Source: Lepturacanthus savala
Lineage: Eukaryota; Chordata; Actinopteri; Scombriformes; Trichiuridae
DNA length: 64,000 bases
NCBI GenBank assembly: GCA_030544235.1
Contig: CM060461.1
Coordinates: 1,068,949-1,132,948, forward strand
Reading direction: 5' to 3'
Each line of letters starts with the position of its first letter. Positions within the stretch are counted from its first letter, which is position 1. Shown here piece after piece: positions 1 through 12,557 of this stretch. The notes beneath the pieces are model-generated. The model did no database searches. It was not told the DNA's origin and was given only the letters and a program-made list of their open reading frames with translations. The translations under genes and the position numbers were made by a program.

Positions 1-180
1 CGCGGTGCGTATCACCGGAGGAGAGCGGTGGCAGTTAGCATCGTCGATTAGCCGCTCGGAGAACGGGACAGTGGGCGAGCGGCGTAGCGGCGGAAGAAGA
101 CGACGAGGGGATTCGTGGCTTCGCGGGAGGTCGGCGCCGTACTCGGATTCGGTAACGGACATCAACGGACGAACATCAAC
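1..180. promoter_or_regulatory. CpG-dense edge, possible CpG island
   Basis: Roughly thirty CpG dinucleotides fall in the first 180 bases, while the following kilobases are AT-rich and CpG-poor. This is what an unmethylated promoter or first-exon CpG island looks like in a vertebrate genome. A frame stays open from base 5 to 421, but it runs into AT-rich repeat sequence, so it is probably not a protein. A weak donor-like GTAACG lies near 151. The feature is cut by the window edge, so the gene and strand cannot be told. Confidence 0.4.
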
Positions 181-213
181 TGACCCATTTTGCAGTGACA
201 AAATGGGTCAGTT
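178..213. repeat. Perfect 14-bp inverted repeat, 8-nt loop
   Basis: The arms AACTGACCCATTTT (178-191) and AAAATGGGTCAGTT (200-213) are exact reverse complements around GCAGTGAC. It sits at the boundary between the CpG-rich edge and AT-rich DNA. It could be a hairpin, a palindromic binding site or the fused ends of a small element. Confidence 0.7.
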
Positions 214-284
214 TAGTAGCAGAAAAACCGTGGCTTTGACGATATCAAAATCGTGTTGTCTGAGATCGCGATTTTCGGCCCGAG

Positions 285-370
285 TTTCAACTATTATGTT
301 AATCAACAACTATTTATTTATTTTTTATAATAGAGTCATTTTTAAGAAGAAAATGTCCAAATTCCAAATT
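285..370. repeat. Fragment of GTTGCAGCCCTA-type repeat
   Basis: The stretch with 'GTCATTTTTAAGAAGAAAAT' closely resembles 2604-2630, inside a better preserved copy. It is a short relic of the same dispersed family. Confidence 0.4.
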
Positions 371-1183
371 GTAATATATTATATTGTTATATATTATTTT
401 ATGGTAAATTGGCTGATGTAGAAATCACACTATAACACGCTTGTTAATTACATTTCTTTCTTTTATTTTGCCTCCTCTGCAGCACATACAGGACTCATCT
501 CCACACTTATTTAATTGTGTTCAATTGTGTTCATCAATATTATTAATGAGGGGGTTATAATCCGCTCACAGAAACCAACCTTCCTTCATTCACAGCTGTT
601 TACTGGCTCTGCTGCTCCACCAGCTCAGCTGATACTGTAAATGTCACTGCCTTCTTGTGTTTGTGTGTGTGTGTGTGACTGTGGGCGCCATGTTAAACGG
701 AGAGGAGTGTAATCGGATGTGACATTTTGGCATGAAGAGGCCTGCTGATGTTACAGAGCTGTAATGATCATTTGTCGTGGCGGTGGTGGACCCGTTCACC
801 CGGTGACCAGACGTAAAGCAGCAAGGAAGGAAACACTGACAGAGACCAGAGGCAAAAAACCTTTTAGTTGTTGAAAATCCTTAACCGGCAACGTAATGAA
901 TGTCTGCCCATTAATTCAAAATGAACAGAATACATGACGGATGATGAAATAATCTGTGGTCACACCACAAAGTCTAATCTGCTCATAGCTTGGTGATGTA
1001 GTGACAAGTCAGCGAATGGCTGCAGCCAGTGAGCTAACCGCTAACCAGCTGCTCTGATTTCTGTCTGTTTCTATCCCTCTCCACTTTCCTTTATGCATCT
1101 TCCTTTGCTCCCTTCCTTCACAGCCTCCTTCCCTTCTTTCCTCACTTCGCTTTCTCCCTTCCTTACCTCCTAACTTTCCTACA
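371..1183. other. No gene seen; AT-rich non-coding
   Basis: Unique-looking sequence with a short (TG)n at 660-677. No open frame of note, RNA gene or clear mobile element is visible. Confidence 0.5.
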
Positions 1184-2240
1184 TAGGGTGATATCAGGTA
1201 AAATGGGCCATCAGGTAAAATGGGCTATTTCAGGTTTGGGGTTCCAGCCCCTCTGGAAATTAGAGCCAATGACTACAAAGGATATCAACCTGTTGATATA
1301 ACTGTGCTTGATGAGTAACAGGTAATTTGATTAGTTTGTTTTCTATGGTGATTTGATTAGTTTATGGTTTCTATGGTAGTGAGACAATACTTCAAATCTA
1401 GATTGAACCAGAAATGTACATGGTACGTAGCCTGGTATGAAAAATCGAACTAAACTATTATAAGGATGATAAATCTATTAAAAAACAAACAGTCACATAA
1501 AAACTATGCATGATATCTATCTTGATGGCATCCATCAGAAATAATATTGTTAGTTTGATATATTAACATATTTTTGGGGAAAAGTGATGTTTATCTTGGT
1601 GGCCCAATTTACCTTAACCCCCTAAGATAAAATGGGCCACATGGTTTCTGCTAAAATGGGCCTAACCCTCTGTGTCACTCACAAACACACGTGTATGACA
1701 CGTGGTTCAACTAAAACATGGACATTATGTTGATTGTCGTGTGAAATTAGTTAAACTCAAAGTAGTCACTACTTTTACTGTGTTTGTCTAATTTAGCTTG
1801 TTCCATATGACTGGGTGCTAGCTTTTGTGTAGTGTTAGCTTAGCTTGTATACATAGGTGTGTTAGTGTGTGTGTGTGTACAACACATAACTGATCTGTTC
1901 TTGTTTTTATAGCAGCAATATGAGTTTGTTTAATGAGTTTCAAAAGTTTTAAGTTATGTGGTACTAAGCAATTTTGTTTTAGCATTACGACTTATTTGTT
2001 ATTCGACTGGCCCATTTTACCTGAAGAGGTGGCCTATTTTACCTGAAACTGCTCCTGCAAAAATAATTGTCTCAGCAGATGTTTCAAGATTTGTAGGGTT
2101 GAAATAATTACATTTTATCACATAATTCCAACACAAAATGATCAGAAACAATCATTATTAATCATATATATACATGGAAAATGCATATTTGGTATTGTGT
2201 TATTGTCCCAAGCGATTTACCAAAAAGTGGCCCCATTTAC
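1184..2240 (+). mobile_element. TAGGGTG inverted-repeat element, copy 1
   Basis: Non-autonomous element starting TAGGGTGATATCAGGTAAA, followed at once by a second GGTAAAATGGGC. The other end reads AAGCGATTTACCAAAAAGTG then GGCCCCATTTAC, and appears to lack its last dozen bases. GGTAAAATGGGCC or its reverse complement recurs inside (near 1625, 1648, 2008, 2030). No open frame is present, so it would need a transposase supplied in trans. The flanking TA suits a TA-target (Tc1/mariner-like) element, but the superfamily is an inference. This copy is in the opposite orientation to copies 2, 4, 5, 6 and 7. Confidence 0.75.
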
Positions 2241-2254
2241 TTTATTTAATATTC

Positions 2255-2400
2255 AGTTTACTATAATAAAAGACTGAAAAAACAGAAAATAACCACCTTC
2301 CAGAAGATGGAATCAGAGATCTAGAATTCCCTTTTTTTTCAATAAAAATAACTCAACCTTTGATAGACTAATCATTTTCCTCTTTAATTGTCTGCAAAAT
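2255..2400 (-). repeat. Fragment of GTTGCAGCCCTA-type (hAT-like) repeat
   Basis: 'TTTACTATAATAAAAGACTG' followed by a purine-rich stretch matches the interior of the dispersed teleost element that ends GTTGCAGCCCTA, in reverse relative to the next copy. Confidence 0.4.
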
Positions 2401-2584
2401 GCAAAAAAAACACCCTTATTCTGACTTGGCAGCATTTATACACAATTCAAAGATGAGATTTTAGACTGATGATATCCTGATATTCACTAATATGCATATC
2501 TTAAAATAACGACACTGAGTCTCGTTACCACATCGACTAATCAAATAGTTTCCAACTATTACTTTAATCACCAACTTTTTTTAT

Positions 2585-2836
2585 TACTGATTAATGTATT
2601 TGAGTCATTTTAAGAAGAAAATGTTCAAATTATCTTTCTTTAGTCTTCTATAATAGTAAACTAATTATCTTTGGTTTGTGGACTGTTGGTCTGGGCAAAA
2701 GAAATATTTTATGTTGGGTTCGTGTTAGAGTTAATGTTAATTTACACCAATTTATTAACCAAACAACTAATCAATTAACCGTTTGAATAATCCTTAGATT
2801 AATCGACTATTAAAATAGTAATTTGTTGCAGCCCTA
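2585..2836 (+). mobile_element. GTTGCAGCCCTA-type MITE, hAT-like
   Basis: It contains GGACTGTTGGTCTGGGCAAA, ATTAATCGACTATTAAAATA and the terminal GTTGCAGCCCTA typical of a very common fish non-autonomous element. Related copies lie at 7866-8012, 28350-28549, 48501-48664 and 48795-48975. No coding capacity. The hAT assignment is from memory of the family; no target-site duplication was resolved. Confidence 0.55.
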
Positions 2837-3443
2837 TTCTCATCATCACTTCCTTCTTTCCCTCTTCCTTTCTCCCATCCTTTATCTTTCTGTGCCTCTT
2901 CATTTTTTTCTCTTGTTAGCATTTCAACTTTTTCTATTTCCTCTCTTATAATCTCCCTTCATTTATCTTTACATTCTTTAATGATTTCTTCTTTCCTAAC
3001 AACCCTGCAATTTTTGTCATTCTTTTTCTTTTTTCATTCAATCTGCCCTTCACTATGCCCTTGTTTCCTTCATCATACCTTTCTCTTCTTTCTACCTTCC
3101 TCTTGTCATTAGTAACAACAATTATTTGCTATGAAGTTGATCGTTTTTTCTTGCTCAGTGTCAAAGGTCAATGTTGTGTCTGTCCAAAGCCAGAAAAGAT
3201 CTAATCTCAACCTTGGTGTAACAGTACAGTCTCTGTGTGACTTTGCAGCATCGGAGTAGAGGTGAATCAGATCACATCGCCATTTCCTCTGCAACAGTGT
3301 GAGCGGTGACTTTGCAGTTGTTAAACGGGGACAGAGTCAGTCAAAGGGGTATCTGGATATTGAGATTCACACACACAGACATAATCAATCAGAATACAAC
3401 TTTGTCATTATAAGTGTTTCTGGTACAGATGTTGTATGCAGAT

Positions 3444-3444
<1 letters not shown>
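2837..3444. other. No gene seen; pyrimidine-rich then unique
   Basis: 2840-3110 is strongly C/T-rich on the + strand. 3110-3444 is unique-looking. The short open frames have no recognisable domain. Confidence 0.5.

Positions 3445-3510
<66 letters not shown>
3445..3510. repeat. (CA)33 microsatellite
   Basis: Uninterrupted CA dinucleotide tract. The frames reading HTHTHT or CVCVCV through it are artefacts of the repeat. Confidence 0.98.
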
Positions 3511-3513
<3 letters not shown>

Positions 3514-4036
3514 TGGGCTAAATGTGTTGTTATTAATAGAAGTGTCAGGGTGACACAGTAATCCCTTGTGGTAGAGGCATTCCTACTCTCTGATATCAGC
3601 ACACACACTTCACCTCAGCACTTTACAATCAGTGTGTGTCTGTGTGTTGAGTGCACTGTAGACTTTAAAGACATGTGACATAACTGGCTCTGACAGATTG
3701 GCCAGTTAATTTTAACAGTGTTAAGAGTGTCTTTTCAGTCTTGTGAATGGGTCACATTACTGTATTAAATCTGGATTTCTGATCATTGATTGATGGATTT
3801 GATTAAAGACTCAATTACCAGTTTGTTAGTTACACCGACTGTAGATTAAGCTACTGTGGCTGTTTTTTTCCACATTTTTTTAGTAAGATATCTTCATAAA
3901 CAGAATATTTTGTACTTAAGGATCACCAGCATGTTCATGAATGAAGCCAAGCCAGTCAGCGAAGTTCTTCAGCTGCGACACCAAGCTGTGATTTGCAGAA
4001 AGAACAAAAGCACACACAGAGCTCTCTCTCTCTCTG

Positions 4037-4061
4037 ACACACACACGCACGGACACACACA

Positions 4062-4095
<34 letters not shown>
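4037..4095. repeat. Imperfect (CA)n microsatellite
   Basis: CA tract with a few interruptions, directly abutting the element at 4096-4218, whose other end also runs into a shorter CA tract. Confidence 0.9.
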
Positions 4096-4096
<1 letters not shown>

Positions 4097-4218
4097 GTTT
4101 ATCTGACCCTGTGGGATCTCTGTAAAATACCTACACTCTGGGGACGACCCTATGAAATAGACATAGTTTCAACTTCAAAAAAATCCTTCAGGTCCCCACC
4201 AAGACAGATAAACGAACA
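4096..4218 (-). mobile_element. GTTTATCT...AGATAAAC mini-element, copy A
   Basis: About 120 bp bounded by GTTTATCT and AGATAAAC, with dinucleotide CA tracts on both sides. On the minus strand it shares GAAGGATTTTTTTG, AAACTATGTCT and GTAGGTATTT with 61087-61222 and, more weakly, with 57228-57330. The inverted ends and the constant microsatellite context suggest a short MITE that travels with, or seeds, CA repeats. Confidence 0.6.
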
Positions 4219-5261
4219 CACACACTCGCTGGATTCAAGGGGCAGGACTCCTGACTGTTCTTGGGACTGACACCGTTTGTAGCCGCAGGCTCCTGGCGAT
4301 GCTCCGAACTCTGGCAGAGAGCGAAACATGTGACTCAGCAACTCGTCAGAGCCGACTCTCTGTTGTCTCCGCAGCAGCCTTGGGGAGAAACACATCTCAC
4401 AGCCAGGACCTGAGTAACTGAACAAATCCCATCCTGAATCCTAAATGAGTTGGGGAACATTTATTTTCTTAACTTTTATTTTTAATTATTTGCATATAGA
4501 CAAGAAGGGAGGTGGAGCTGAAAAATCCTGCTTGACTTGATTCTCTCTATATTGTCTCTAAAGCATATAAACCCTTTCTGTTGAGGCAAGGTTATGGATT
4601 AAAAGCACAGCCTCAACCCAGGAGTGGATCTGCCTCTCTCCCTGCAAAGAAATAATAATCTGGCTAGATTATCCAAACAAAATTTCTTTATCCTATTTAA
4701 GCCCACCGGCAACTATAGTTGACTGTCATTTTCTACGCAAAATAAAAAATCCTAAACGTTAGTCATTTAGTTTTTTTTCAATAACTTGGACAAATGTTTC
4801 AGGCAAAATTCATTAAGTTTCCAAGTGCCTGCAGCTTCTTCCTTAGAACATGGAGAAGACAAACCCTCCCAGAAAGAGTCAATCATTCAGTCATTTTTAT
4901 ACCCACGAATCATTCAAATCTCTAGAATAAGCCCCCAAAAAGAATTTTGTACCTGGGATAAATATTTTCTTTTGTTTATGGACATATTTGTCCAAGCAGC
5001 TAGTTGTCAGTCATTAAAATGACATTTCTTCAAAGCAGAAAACAAAATGATTGTTCGTGACTCAATTGATATAATATAATGATAATGATATAATAATAAA
5101 AACAGGCTTAAATGGGTTAAAGTCCACCTGAAGCAGCGTTTAAAACAGTATATACAAGCAGGATAAGATGTGGGGGGGATTTGATTGGACCATTGAGAAG
5201 TGTTCATAAAATGAAAAAAATTGAAATTGAGAACATGTTTTTAGTGTATATACAGTGTATA
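4219..5261. other. No gene seen
   Basis: Moderately complex non-coding DNA. The short open frames (for example minus strand 4150-4425) have no recognised domain and overlap the mini-element. 5170-5176 is a run of seven G. Confidence 0.45.
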
Positions 5262-5431
5262 TACAGTAGTGTTCAAAAATAATAGCAGTCCTAGATTACT
5301 AGATTAATCCAGTTTTTTTTTTATTGCTACATGGCAAACAATTTACCAGCAAGTGCAGTAGATTCTCAGAAAACCAACAAGATCCAACATTCATGATATG
5401 CACACTCTTAAGGCTGTGCAGCAATTTGGCT
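5262..5431 (-). mobile_element. Tc1-like terminal fragment
   Basis: It begins TACAGTAGTGTTCAAAAA and carries ATTGCTACATGGCAAACAAT and GTGCAGTAGATTCTCAGAAA. Its reverse complement matches the right-hand 170 bp of the fuller copy at 25897-26916. Only this end remains; no transposase sequence. Confidence 0.75.
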
Positions 5432-5676
5432 ATATACTCTGCCTTTGTTGATGGTATTGGTGGAGAGACAGGGGATGGGAGGAGGAACAGACGGGCAGGA
5501 ATGGGCCACTCGTGGGATTCGTGTTGTTCAGAGTTTTTGTCTGAAACAGGCCATTTGAGCTCCTGTCTCTTTAAAATCTGTCTCCCAATGAGCCCACTCT
5601 GCTCTAATTGGTTAGTTTCTAGAAGCCTTTTGTGGCTCAGGAGGCTATTAGTTTTCTATTTTTTATTTTTATATAT

Positions 5677-5990
5677 GGGTCAGTGACAAAAACTGCCATG
5701 TGATGTAACCCTAAAGACTTGCTAACAGATGGTTTAACTCTCTTAAAAAAGGTTTTAAAAAATTAAAAGCACATGCTATCAACACGTTTTATATTCTAAG
5801 TGGATTATATATTAAAAATTTTGTGGTTACACCATTTGAGATTTTGTGTCAGAAAATCACACAAAACCATGATTTTTAAAAAAACAAAACAAAAGAAGCT
5901 ACAAATGGACTTTTAAATAACAAGAAACCAACACGAAAAATCTTTGACTTTCTCATCTTGCCAAACGTTTGAGCATGAGTCTGATCGTAA
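5677..5990 (+). repeat. GGGTCAGTGACAAAAACTGCC repeat, copy 1
   Basis: It starts GGTCAGTGACAAAAACTGCC and ends near CTCATCTTGCCAAACGTTTG. The same sequence appears inverted at 57950-58205 and partially at 17507-17610. No open frame; unclassified MITE-like element. Confidence 0.6.
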
Positions 5991-6913
<923 letters not shown>

Positions 6914-7415
6914 GGAACCTCTATTGCATGAATTATTACTTAGACAGTAGTTAGAGATAGTTAGATAGTTTCTATTAATTAAAAAGGGCCTAAATAGTAA
7001 ATATATTACAATACATGTGTACGAAAAGGTTGTAAACATAATCTCAGGATAGTTAAGTCAATGGGAAGAAATCTTTTTTTTAGCATATTTGAGAAAACAA
7101 AACAAAAAAACATATTAAAAAAAACATAATAAATAGATTTTACCTGCATTAGATAGTGAGTTCAATTTTTTATTTGGTGAAAATTTTCCAAAATTCTGAC
7201 TAAAAGACCTAACCTTTTATGAAACAATGATGCTCACATGTCATTCTTGAGCAAAAGGGACTGGTCATGTGACCTCATATATTGTATGTCCTTTGAAAAT
7301 AAAAGACCCCTTTTCATGTCTGATTGTAAAAAAACATATATTTTTTTTATCACAGCTTTTTAGAAAATTAAGATGATGTAATTGTTGCCATATGGCAACA
7401 CAATGTAATTGATTA
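6914..7415 (+). mobile_element. CCTCTATTGCAT MITE (piggyBac-like), degraded
   Basis: Left end ACCTCTATTGCATGAATTAT; right side holds GTTGCCATATGGCAACACAA. These match the ends of the clean copy at 12785-13189. The flanking TTAA is lost on the left. No coding capacity. Confidence 0.6.
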
Positions 7416-7489
7416 GTTGTTTATTTCATAAAATGTTGATCACTGTTTCCCAAAGCCGAAGATTCATCCTGAAATATCGTTTTTTGTCT

Positions 7490-7864
7490 GATATCTGATG
7501 CCGATCCGATACTGTGGGTATAAGGCGGAATAACCGCACCCCCCTTTTTGTGCCGGACTTTCTTCGTTTTTTACCTGGTGTTCGGTTGCTGTTTGTGGTG
7601 TTTATTTAGCAATGTTATTACCTCCCTCACAATGTTCACGTTGTAGATGTCACACACAGCGGTCGGATTTGTGGTGGCTCCATGTTACTGAATGCTGTGC
7701 TGCTCTGCGTGATGACGTAACCAGCAGCAAACATAGAATCAAACTAACTAGATGCATGACTGGATTGGAACACTGGATCGGCATCTTTCATCCGATATCC
7801 GATTCAGCTGATTGGTCAATATCAGAGCCGATATCTGATCCAGGTATCAGATCGGGGCATCTCT
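7490..7864 (-). mobile_element. GATCGGGGCATCTCTA-type MITE, hAT-like
   Basis: The right end GATCGGGGCATCTCTA, with repeated CCGATATC/GATATCGG motifs, is characteristic of common fish non-autonomous hAT-like elements. The left end is diverged. It abuts the next repeat directly, so one probably inserted into the other. The frame at 7612-7866 lies wholly inside and is not a gene. Confidence 0.55.
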
Positions 7865-7865
7865 A

Positions 7866-8012
7866 ATTCAGACCAACAGTCCCAAAGATCATCATTACTA
7901 TTATAGAAGACTAAAGAAACCAGAAAATGATCAGAGGAGAGGAGCTGCAGCCAGAGAATTGTCTGCTTAAAAATGACTGAAATTGATTATCAAAATAGTT
8001 GTCATGCGTTTT
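7866..8012 (-). repeat. GTTGCAGCCCTA-type repeat fragment
   Basis: It holds GACCAACAGTCCCAAAGATC, CTATTATAGAAGACTAAAGA and TTGATTATCAAAATAGTTGT, matching the interior of 2585-2836 in reverse complement. Confidence 0.5.
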
Positions 8013-8089
8013 GATTCTATTCATCCATGTTTTATATCAACCTTCTCCCTCCAATTCAATGTAGATGAATGGAATTTCAATAGCTGTGC

Positions 8090-8460
8090 AGTGCTTTGGG
8101 AATAGTACATTTTAATAAATCCTACAGCAACATCTCTTTCCAGGCACAGGCCATGAATAACCCACATACCTCACTGTCTGCTGCACCATTAAAATCATAT
8201 GTCAGAGCTATCATAATAATTCCCATATGGGGATTTAAATTAAAGATTTTGGCTTTGACTTCCAAATATGCAGCTGGAAATCCCCTAATGCCTAACAACA
8301 ACAACAAGATGCAATGCATTAGACTCGCCACATACACTTCCTGCACTAAAATAAAGGTTAAAAACAAATTAGCAGACTGTAAATAGTTGAGAAATGTGCA
8401 TTTAATAAGTAAATTTGTTGCTGACACCACAGCTTTGTCAGCCATTTAAGATAAGCATGT
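8090..8460. promoter_or_regulatory. Repeat-free block, candidate conserved regulatory DNA
   Basis: No microsatellite or known repeat. It is rich in homeodomain-type AT cores and E-box/CArG-like words (CCATATGG, CATATG, TGTCAG). Frames of 96 codons (+) and 107 codons (-) overlap here, which more likely reflects a low stop density than two proteins. The composition resembles vertebrate conserved non-coding elements. This is inference from texture alone. Confidence 0.25.
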
Positions 8461-9132
8461 TGGGCTTGTAGACCTCGAGGGGTGTTTAACTACGGTCCTC
8501 GTGCACTTTGTTGATTTTTCTCCCCCCACAGGAAACATGCATATCAGTGTATCATAATTAACTAAGTACTAATTCCCTCTCTGCCGGCCTCAGTGTGCAC
8601 TATATGTGTTATGCTATGACCCAAAGCAGTGATAATTTATTTCAAATTCAAATTCTTAATTAATGCTGTGATTGGTTGTATAGGGATTGTAGGTATAGGG
8701 AGCAATTATCCAGCGGATACTGCCGCTGTTGGCCATCGCAGAGCCAATGAGACGAGTCAGTGAGTTTATTAAAGTTTGACTATTCTGATCCATCTGTAAT
8801 TTTTTTTCTCTCCTGAAGCGTTCATGTCATCCCAACAGCAGCAACAATCTGGGACATTCCTGCGTTGTTGTTTTTTTTTTTCAATGAAATCGGAACCCAA
8901 AGAATTGGCTGCGGGGCTATCTTTGGACGGACGCGTTATAGTGCCAAGTGTACTTTAGTATTTAAGGAATGCTTCTTTTCTCTGTTACAGGATCACCATT
9001 TTTGGACTACAGTCAGCTGATTTATAGCCTCCAGAGTCTCTCCAGGCTATAACAGCCACTAATCTGAAAACTAAATTATACAGAAGGGCTGTTAGGTAAA
9101 ATATGCTCAGAAATCAGTTTCTGACCCAGTTT
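8461..9132. other. No gene seen; CCAAT motifs
   Basis: Non-repetitive. GATTGG (8671) and CCAAT (8744) lie about 70 bp apart in opposite orientation. It may continue the block above; no exon is evident. Confidence 0.4.
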
Positions 9133-9451
9133 TTAACCCTCTATTGCATTGGACATAGTAAAAATGTGTTTTGAATATTTGTATTGCTTAAAATGGCCTA
9201 AATCATAGATATACTGTAAAAATATGTAGGAAAAAATTGTAAACATAGTTTCATGTTAGTCAGTAGGACTCAATTAGGTTTTATGCACTAGGAATTTTCT
9301 ATATTTGCAACCCTCAATGATAGACAATGATGCTCACATGTATGTAATTTGTATGAATAAAAACTACCTTTCCACACCTAACTGTAAAAACATAGATTTA
9401 ATATCACAGCTTCTTAAAAAAATGATAATAAAGTAGTTGTTAGAGGGTTAA
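9133..9451. mobile_element. piggyBac-like MITE, TTAA-flanked
   Basis: TTAA (9133-9136) then CCCTCTATTGCATTG, ending AGAGGG then TTAA (9448-9451). The TTAA duplications and CCCT termini fit piggyBac-type elements. Non-autonomous, about 310 bp, related to 12785-13189. Confidence 0.7.
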
Positions 9452-11077
9452 TGTTTAGAATAAATCAAATGACTACAAAATTGCTTGTTTTCGATCATAG
9501 ATTTGGTTTTACTGCACCAGTATCCAACAGTTTTGGAGCAAAATCTTCATTGATTTGAAATTTCTGCCAACGTGGTGGGTGTGAGTCCAATATTTTCTCT
9601 GTTTCTGCTCTCTACCAGCTCCTGAGGGAAATATCTGTCCCTTTAGATGCTTAAAGCTCCACTATGTCCACCAGCCAGTCCACAGCCGACTACGTGTGTT
9701 TGGTGATGAGCAGGTCGTGTTCAGAGGCTTTTTTAGATCTTTATTCTGAGAACAGCAACTGGCTGCATCCAAAAACGACACTGAAACTGAACCAGAATAT
9801 GAAAGTTGCAGCCGGACAGATAAACAATGACAACGAAACTCAGTATAACTGTTTTACAGTTTGACCAAATTGAAATACATTTCAATTTGTTTTTTATTTT
9901 AACATGTCATTTCTATTGCTGTGAATGAGCATTGTGAAGAAAAAAGGCCAGACTGGGCATTTATCTGAATTAACATGGTTTAAGCCTGGCAAACTTTTTT
10001 TCACATAAAAAAAACCCTCAGAGGCCTCAGTGTCGGCTCAGGTAATTACATTGGAAAGTGAAGAGGTTATATTGTGTTACTTTACATCATGGCTGAATGA
10101 CTTCACAGGCTCTGAGAGCTGCTTAGCAGCCTGAAAAAGAGGAATTTGATATTTGGAAACTGGCCTCAATCTGCATTGTCTGACTTTCACAAAGAAAGAT
10201 TCTTTTTCTTTTAAAGTTTTTCCTGGGACCTTGAAATCTGATGATTTCTGCAGCACGTGTCCAGTGAAAAAAAGGTTTTTGTTTCAGTCATCCTTGTAGC
10301 ACTCTGTTTAATTTATACCTTCTGACTCTGGACTATTGTCTGGGAGTATTTTCTCAGACCTGTAGAAATATTAAAGATGTGCTGTTTTATGCTTTTTTTT
10401 ATCCCAGTGGTACCACTGTGAACCCAGTGACATGCTCACTGGTGCAAAAACAATCATTCCTAATCATATTTCACGATATCCGTTGCTAATAAAGAGACTT
10501 CATTTACATAATATACTGTTTTCACTGTAATCATAGACAATATAATATCTCCTAGAAAGAGATTTGGGAATATGTACAATTGCATAAAAACATCAATTAC
10601 ACTCTTCTCTTTTCCTCGCCTAATGCCTAATACAATCATTAATTTTCTGTTATGAAGTTTTTATTCCACCACATAAAGTTTGAACATTTTTGAAAGAGAG
10701 ATTCAAAGAGAGAAAGAGAAATTCACCACCCAGCACTGTCTCCTGAAAAACATTTATCCTGCTTAATGTTGTGTTGCCAAATGTGTTTTGAAGGAAATGT
10801 AATGTAATTGTAATTATCTTCACTGGCAATGTTTTCTAGTTTGTATCCCCCTCAGAAGTCATAGGGAGGTTGTCAGGAGCTTAGCTTAGCTTGTACAGTT
10901 TTGTTTTTCAAGTCAACATTGCCTTTTTAATTTTAAAAGAATCTTTTCTTTTAAGTGTTTTTAAAGTTGGGTAAATTTGACGTTTAGAGGACTTGGTTTT
11001 TGTAAAAGTAAAACTTGCGGAGATATCATATCATATGTCCTGTTGTTCAGTTCAGTACTTGCCAAAGATCTTTTCAG
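9452..11077. other. No gene seen
   Basis: AT-rich non-coding DNA. 9650-9862 (GCTCCACTATGTCCACC onward) looks like a diverged dispersed repeat. The 66-codon frame there shows no domain. Confidence 0.4.
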
Positions 11078-11634
11078 TAGGGTGATATCAGGTAAATGGG
11101 GCCACTTTTTGGTAAATCGCTTGGGACAATGACACAATACCAAATATGCCTTTTCCGTGTATATTTATGATTAATAATAATCGATCCTAACCATTTTGTG
11201 TTGGAATTATGTGATAAAATATCATTATTTCAGCCCTACAAGTCTTGAAACGTCTGCTGAGACAATTATGTTTTTGCATGAATAGTTTCAGGTAAAATGG
11301 GACATCTCATCAGGTAAAATGGGCCAGTCTAATAACAAAGGTAAATTCAAATTTAAAATTAATTTTATTAATCACTTTTATTGTTAAAACACAACTGCTT
11401 AGAACCACATAACTTTTAAAATGCATTAAAAAAACCTCATATTGCTGCTGTTAAAACAAGGACAGATCAGTTATATGTTGTACACACATGCTAACACACC
11501 TATGTATACAAGCTAAGCTAACGCTACACAAAAGCTAGCATCCAGTCATATTTAACAAGCTCGGTTACACAAACACAGTAAAAGTAGTGACTACTTTGAT
11601 GTTCATGTTAATTTCACATGACAATCAACATACT
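11078..11634 (-). mobile_element. TAGGGTG inverted-repeat element, copy 2
   Basis: It begins TAGGGTGATATCAGGTAAA, continues with TTGGTAAATCGCTTGGGACA and internal GGTAAAATGGGCC, and is truncated after AATCAACATACTA, where a Tc1-like end begins. Confidence 0.8.
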
Positions 11635-11644
11635 AACCACCACC

Positions 11645-11703
11645 AAATTAAGTGTTAATGAGCAGTTGGACAGGTGTACCCAATAAAGTGGCTGGTGAGT
11701 GTA
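11645..11703 (+). mobile_element. Tc1-like terminal relic
   Basis: GTGTACCCAATAAAGTGGCT then GGTGAGTGTA is the recognisable terminus of a widely shared vertebrate Tc1-like transposon. Only about 55 bp remain. Confidence 0.65.
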
Positions 11704-12557
11704 ATGTTGGTAAAGCCATCAAAAAGCCAAACGTATTTTCATGGCGAGGGATCGATCGCCATCGCCTTGTCACACGGACGCCATAGGGTGTGGCCTTACA
11801 GCATTCATCATATAGCTTCACCAATGTGTTCTATATGTTTTAGAGGTGGAATGAAGTTTCTAAGTATGATGATGTGTCTTCAGTACATATTAAAGTAAAA
11901 AAAGTCACTTCCTGTTACCACCAGGGGGCACCACATATTACGTGGGTAATCATGATGTCAAAACACTCGGGGCGGAGCCATGGTCACGTCTAGTCAGTTT
12001 GAAGCTTTTGGGGAGTAAACTATGTGGGAGTGACAGCCATTCGAAGTCAGATGGCGAGGTCTGAAACAATGACCAAAAAAGGTGGGGCCACCACAGCCAG
12101 ACTGTAAAACATAGGAAAAAGCTTTTTATAACTTTGAATCATACATGCCTTGAGAGCATGATGGCCGAGTTTGAGGTCGGTACCTTGTAATCTCTAGGAG
12201 GCGTTCGCACAGATGCGAGGTGTGGAAATGGCCAAAATCGCCCTTTTGGCGAAACTTCAATTCAAGATGGCCGACTTCCTGTTATGATTTCACCATGTCG
12301 TCAAGAGGCTTTTTGGTGTGTCTTGGCATGATTAAAGTGTGTGCCGAATTTCGTGACGATTGGGAAAACTAAGCCCAATGCGGAGGGTGTTTTGAAAATT
12401 TCCACAGGGCGCTGTAGAGGCATTTTTATGCGTCTATGCTGGAGACCTATAGAATACGTAAATTTTCGCAACTCCAGATGCGCACAGCAATTTTGGTGAG
12501 TTTTGGGGTATGGGCAGGCCCCCAAAAAGGCAATTCATTTCAGAAAAGAAGAAGAAG
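11704..12557 (+). repeat. Unclassified dispersed repeat with 'AAGATGGCCGACTTCCTGTT'
   Basis: It contains AAGATGGCCGACTTCCTGTT, AGAGGCTTTTTGGTGTGTCT and GGGCGCTGTAGAGGCATTTT, words I recognise from a common fish interspersed repeat. It ends in (GAA)n at 12546-12560. No convincing protein. Class unknown. Confidence 0.45.

Noticed and set aside
5..421. 138-codon frame from the window edge
   Set aside because: Its second half is AT-rich repeat-like sequence and it has no recognisable domain; the CpG-rich first part is more likely a promoter or 5' exon.
8096..8445. Overlapping 96- and 107-codon frames on opposite strands
   Set aside because: Treated as low stop density in possible regulatory DNA; neither has a domain or good start context.
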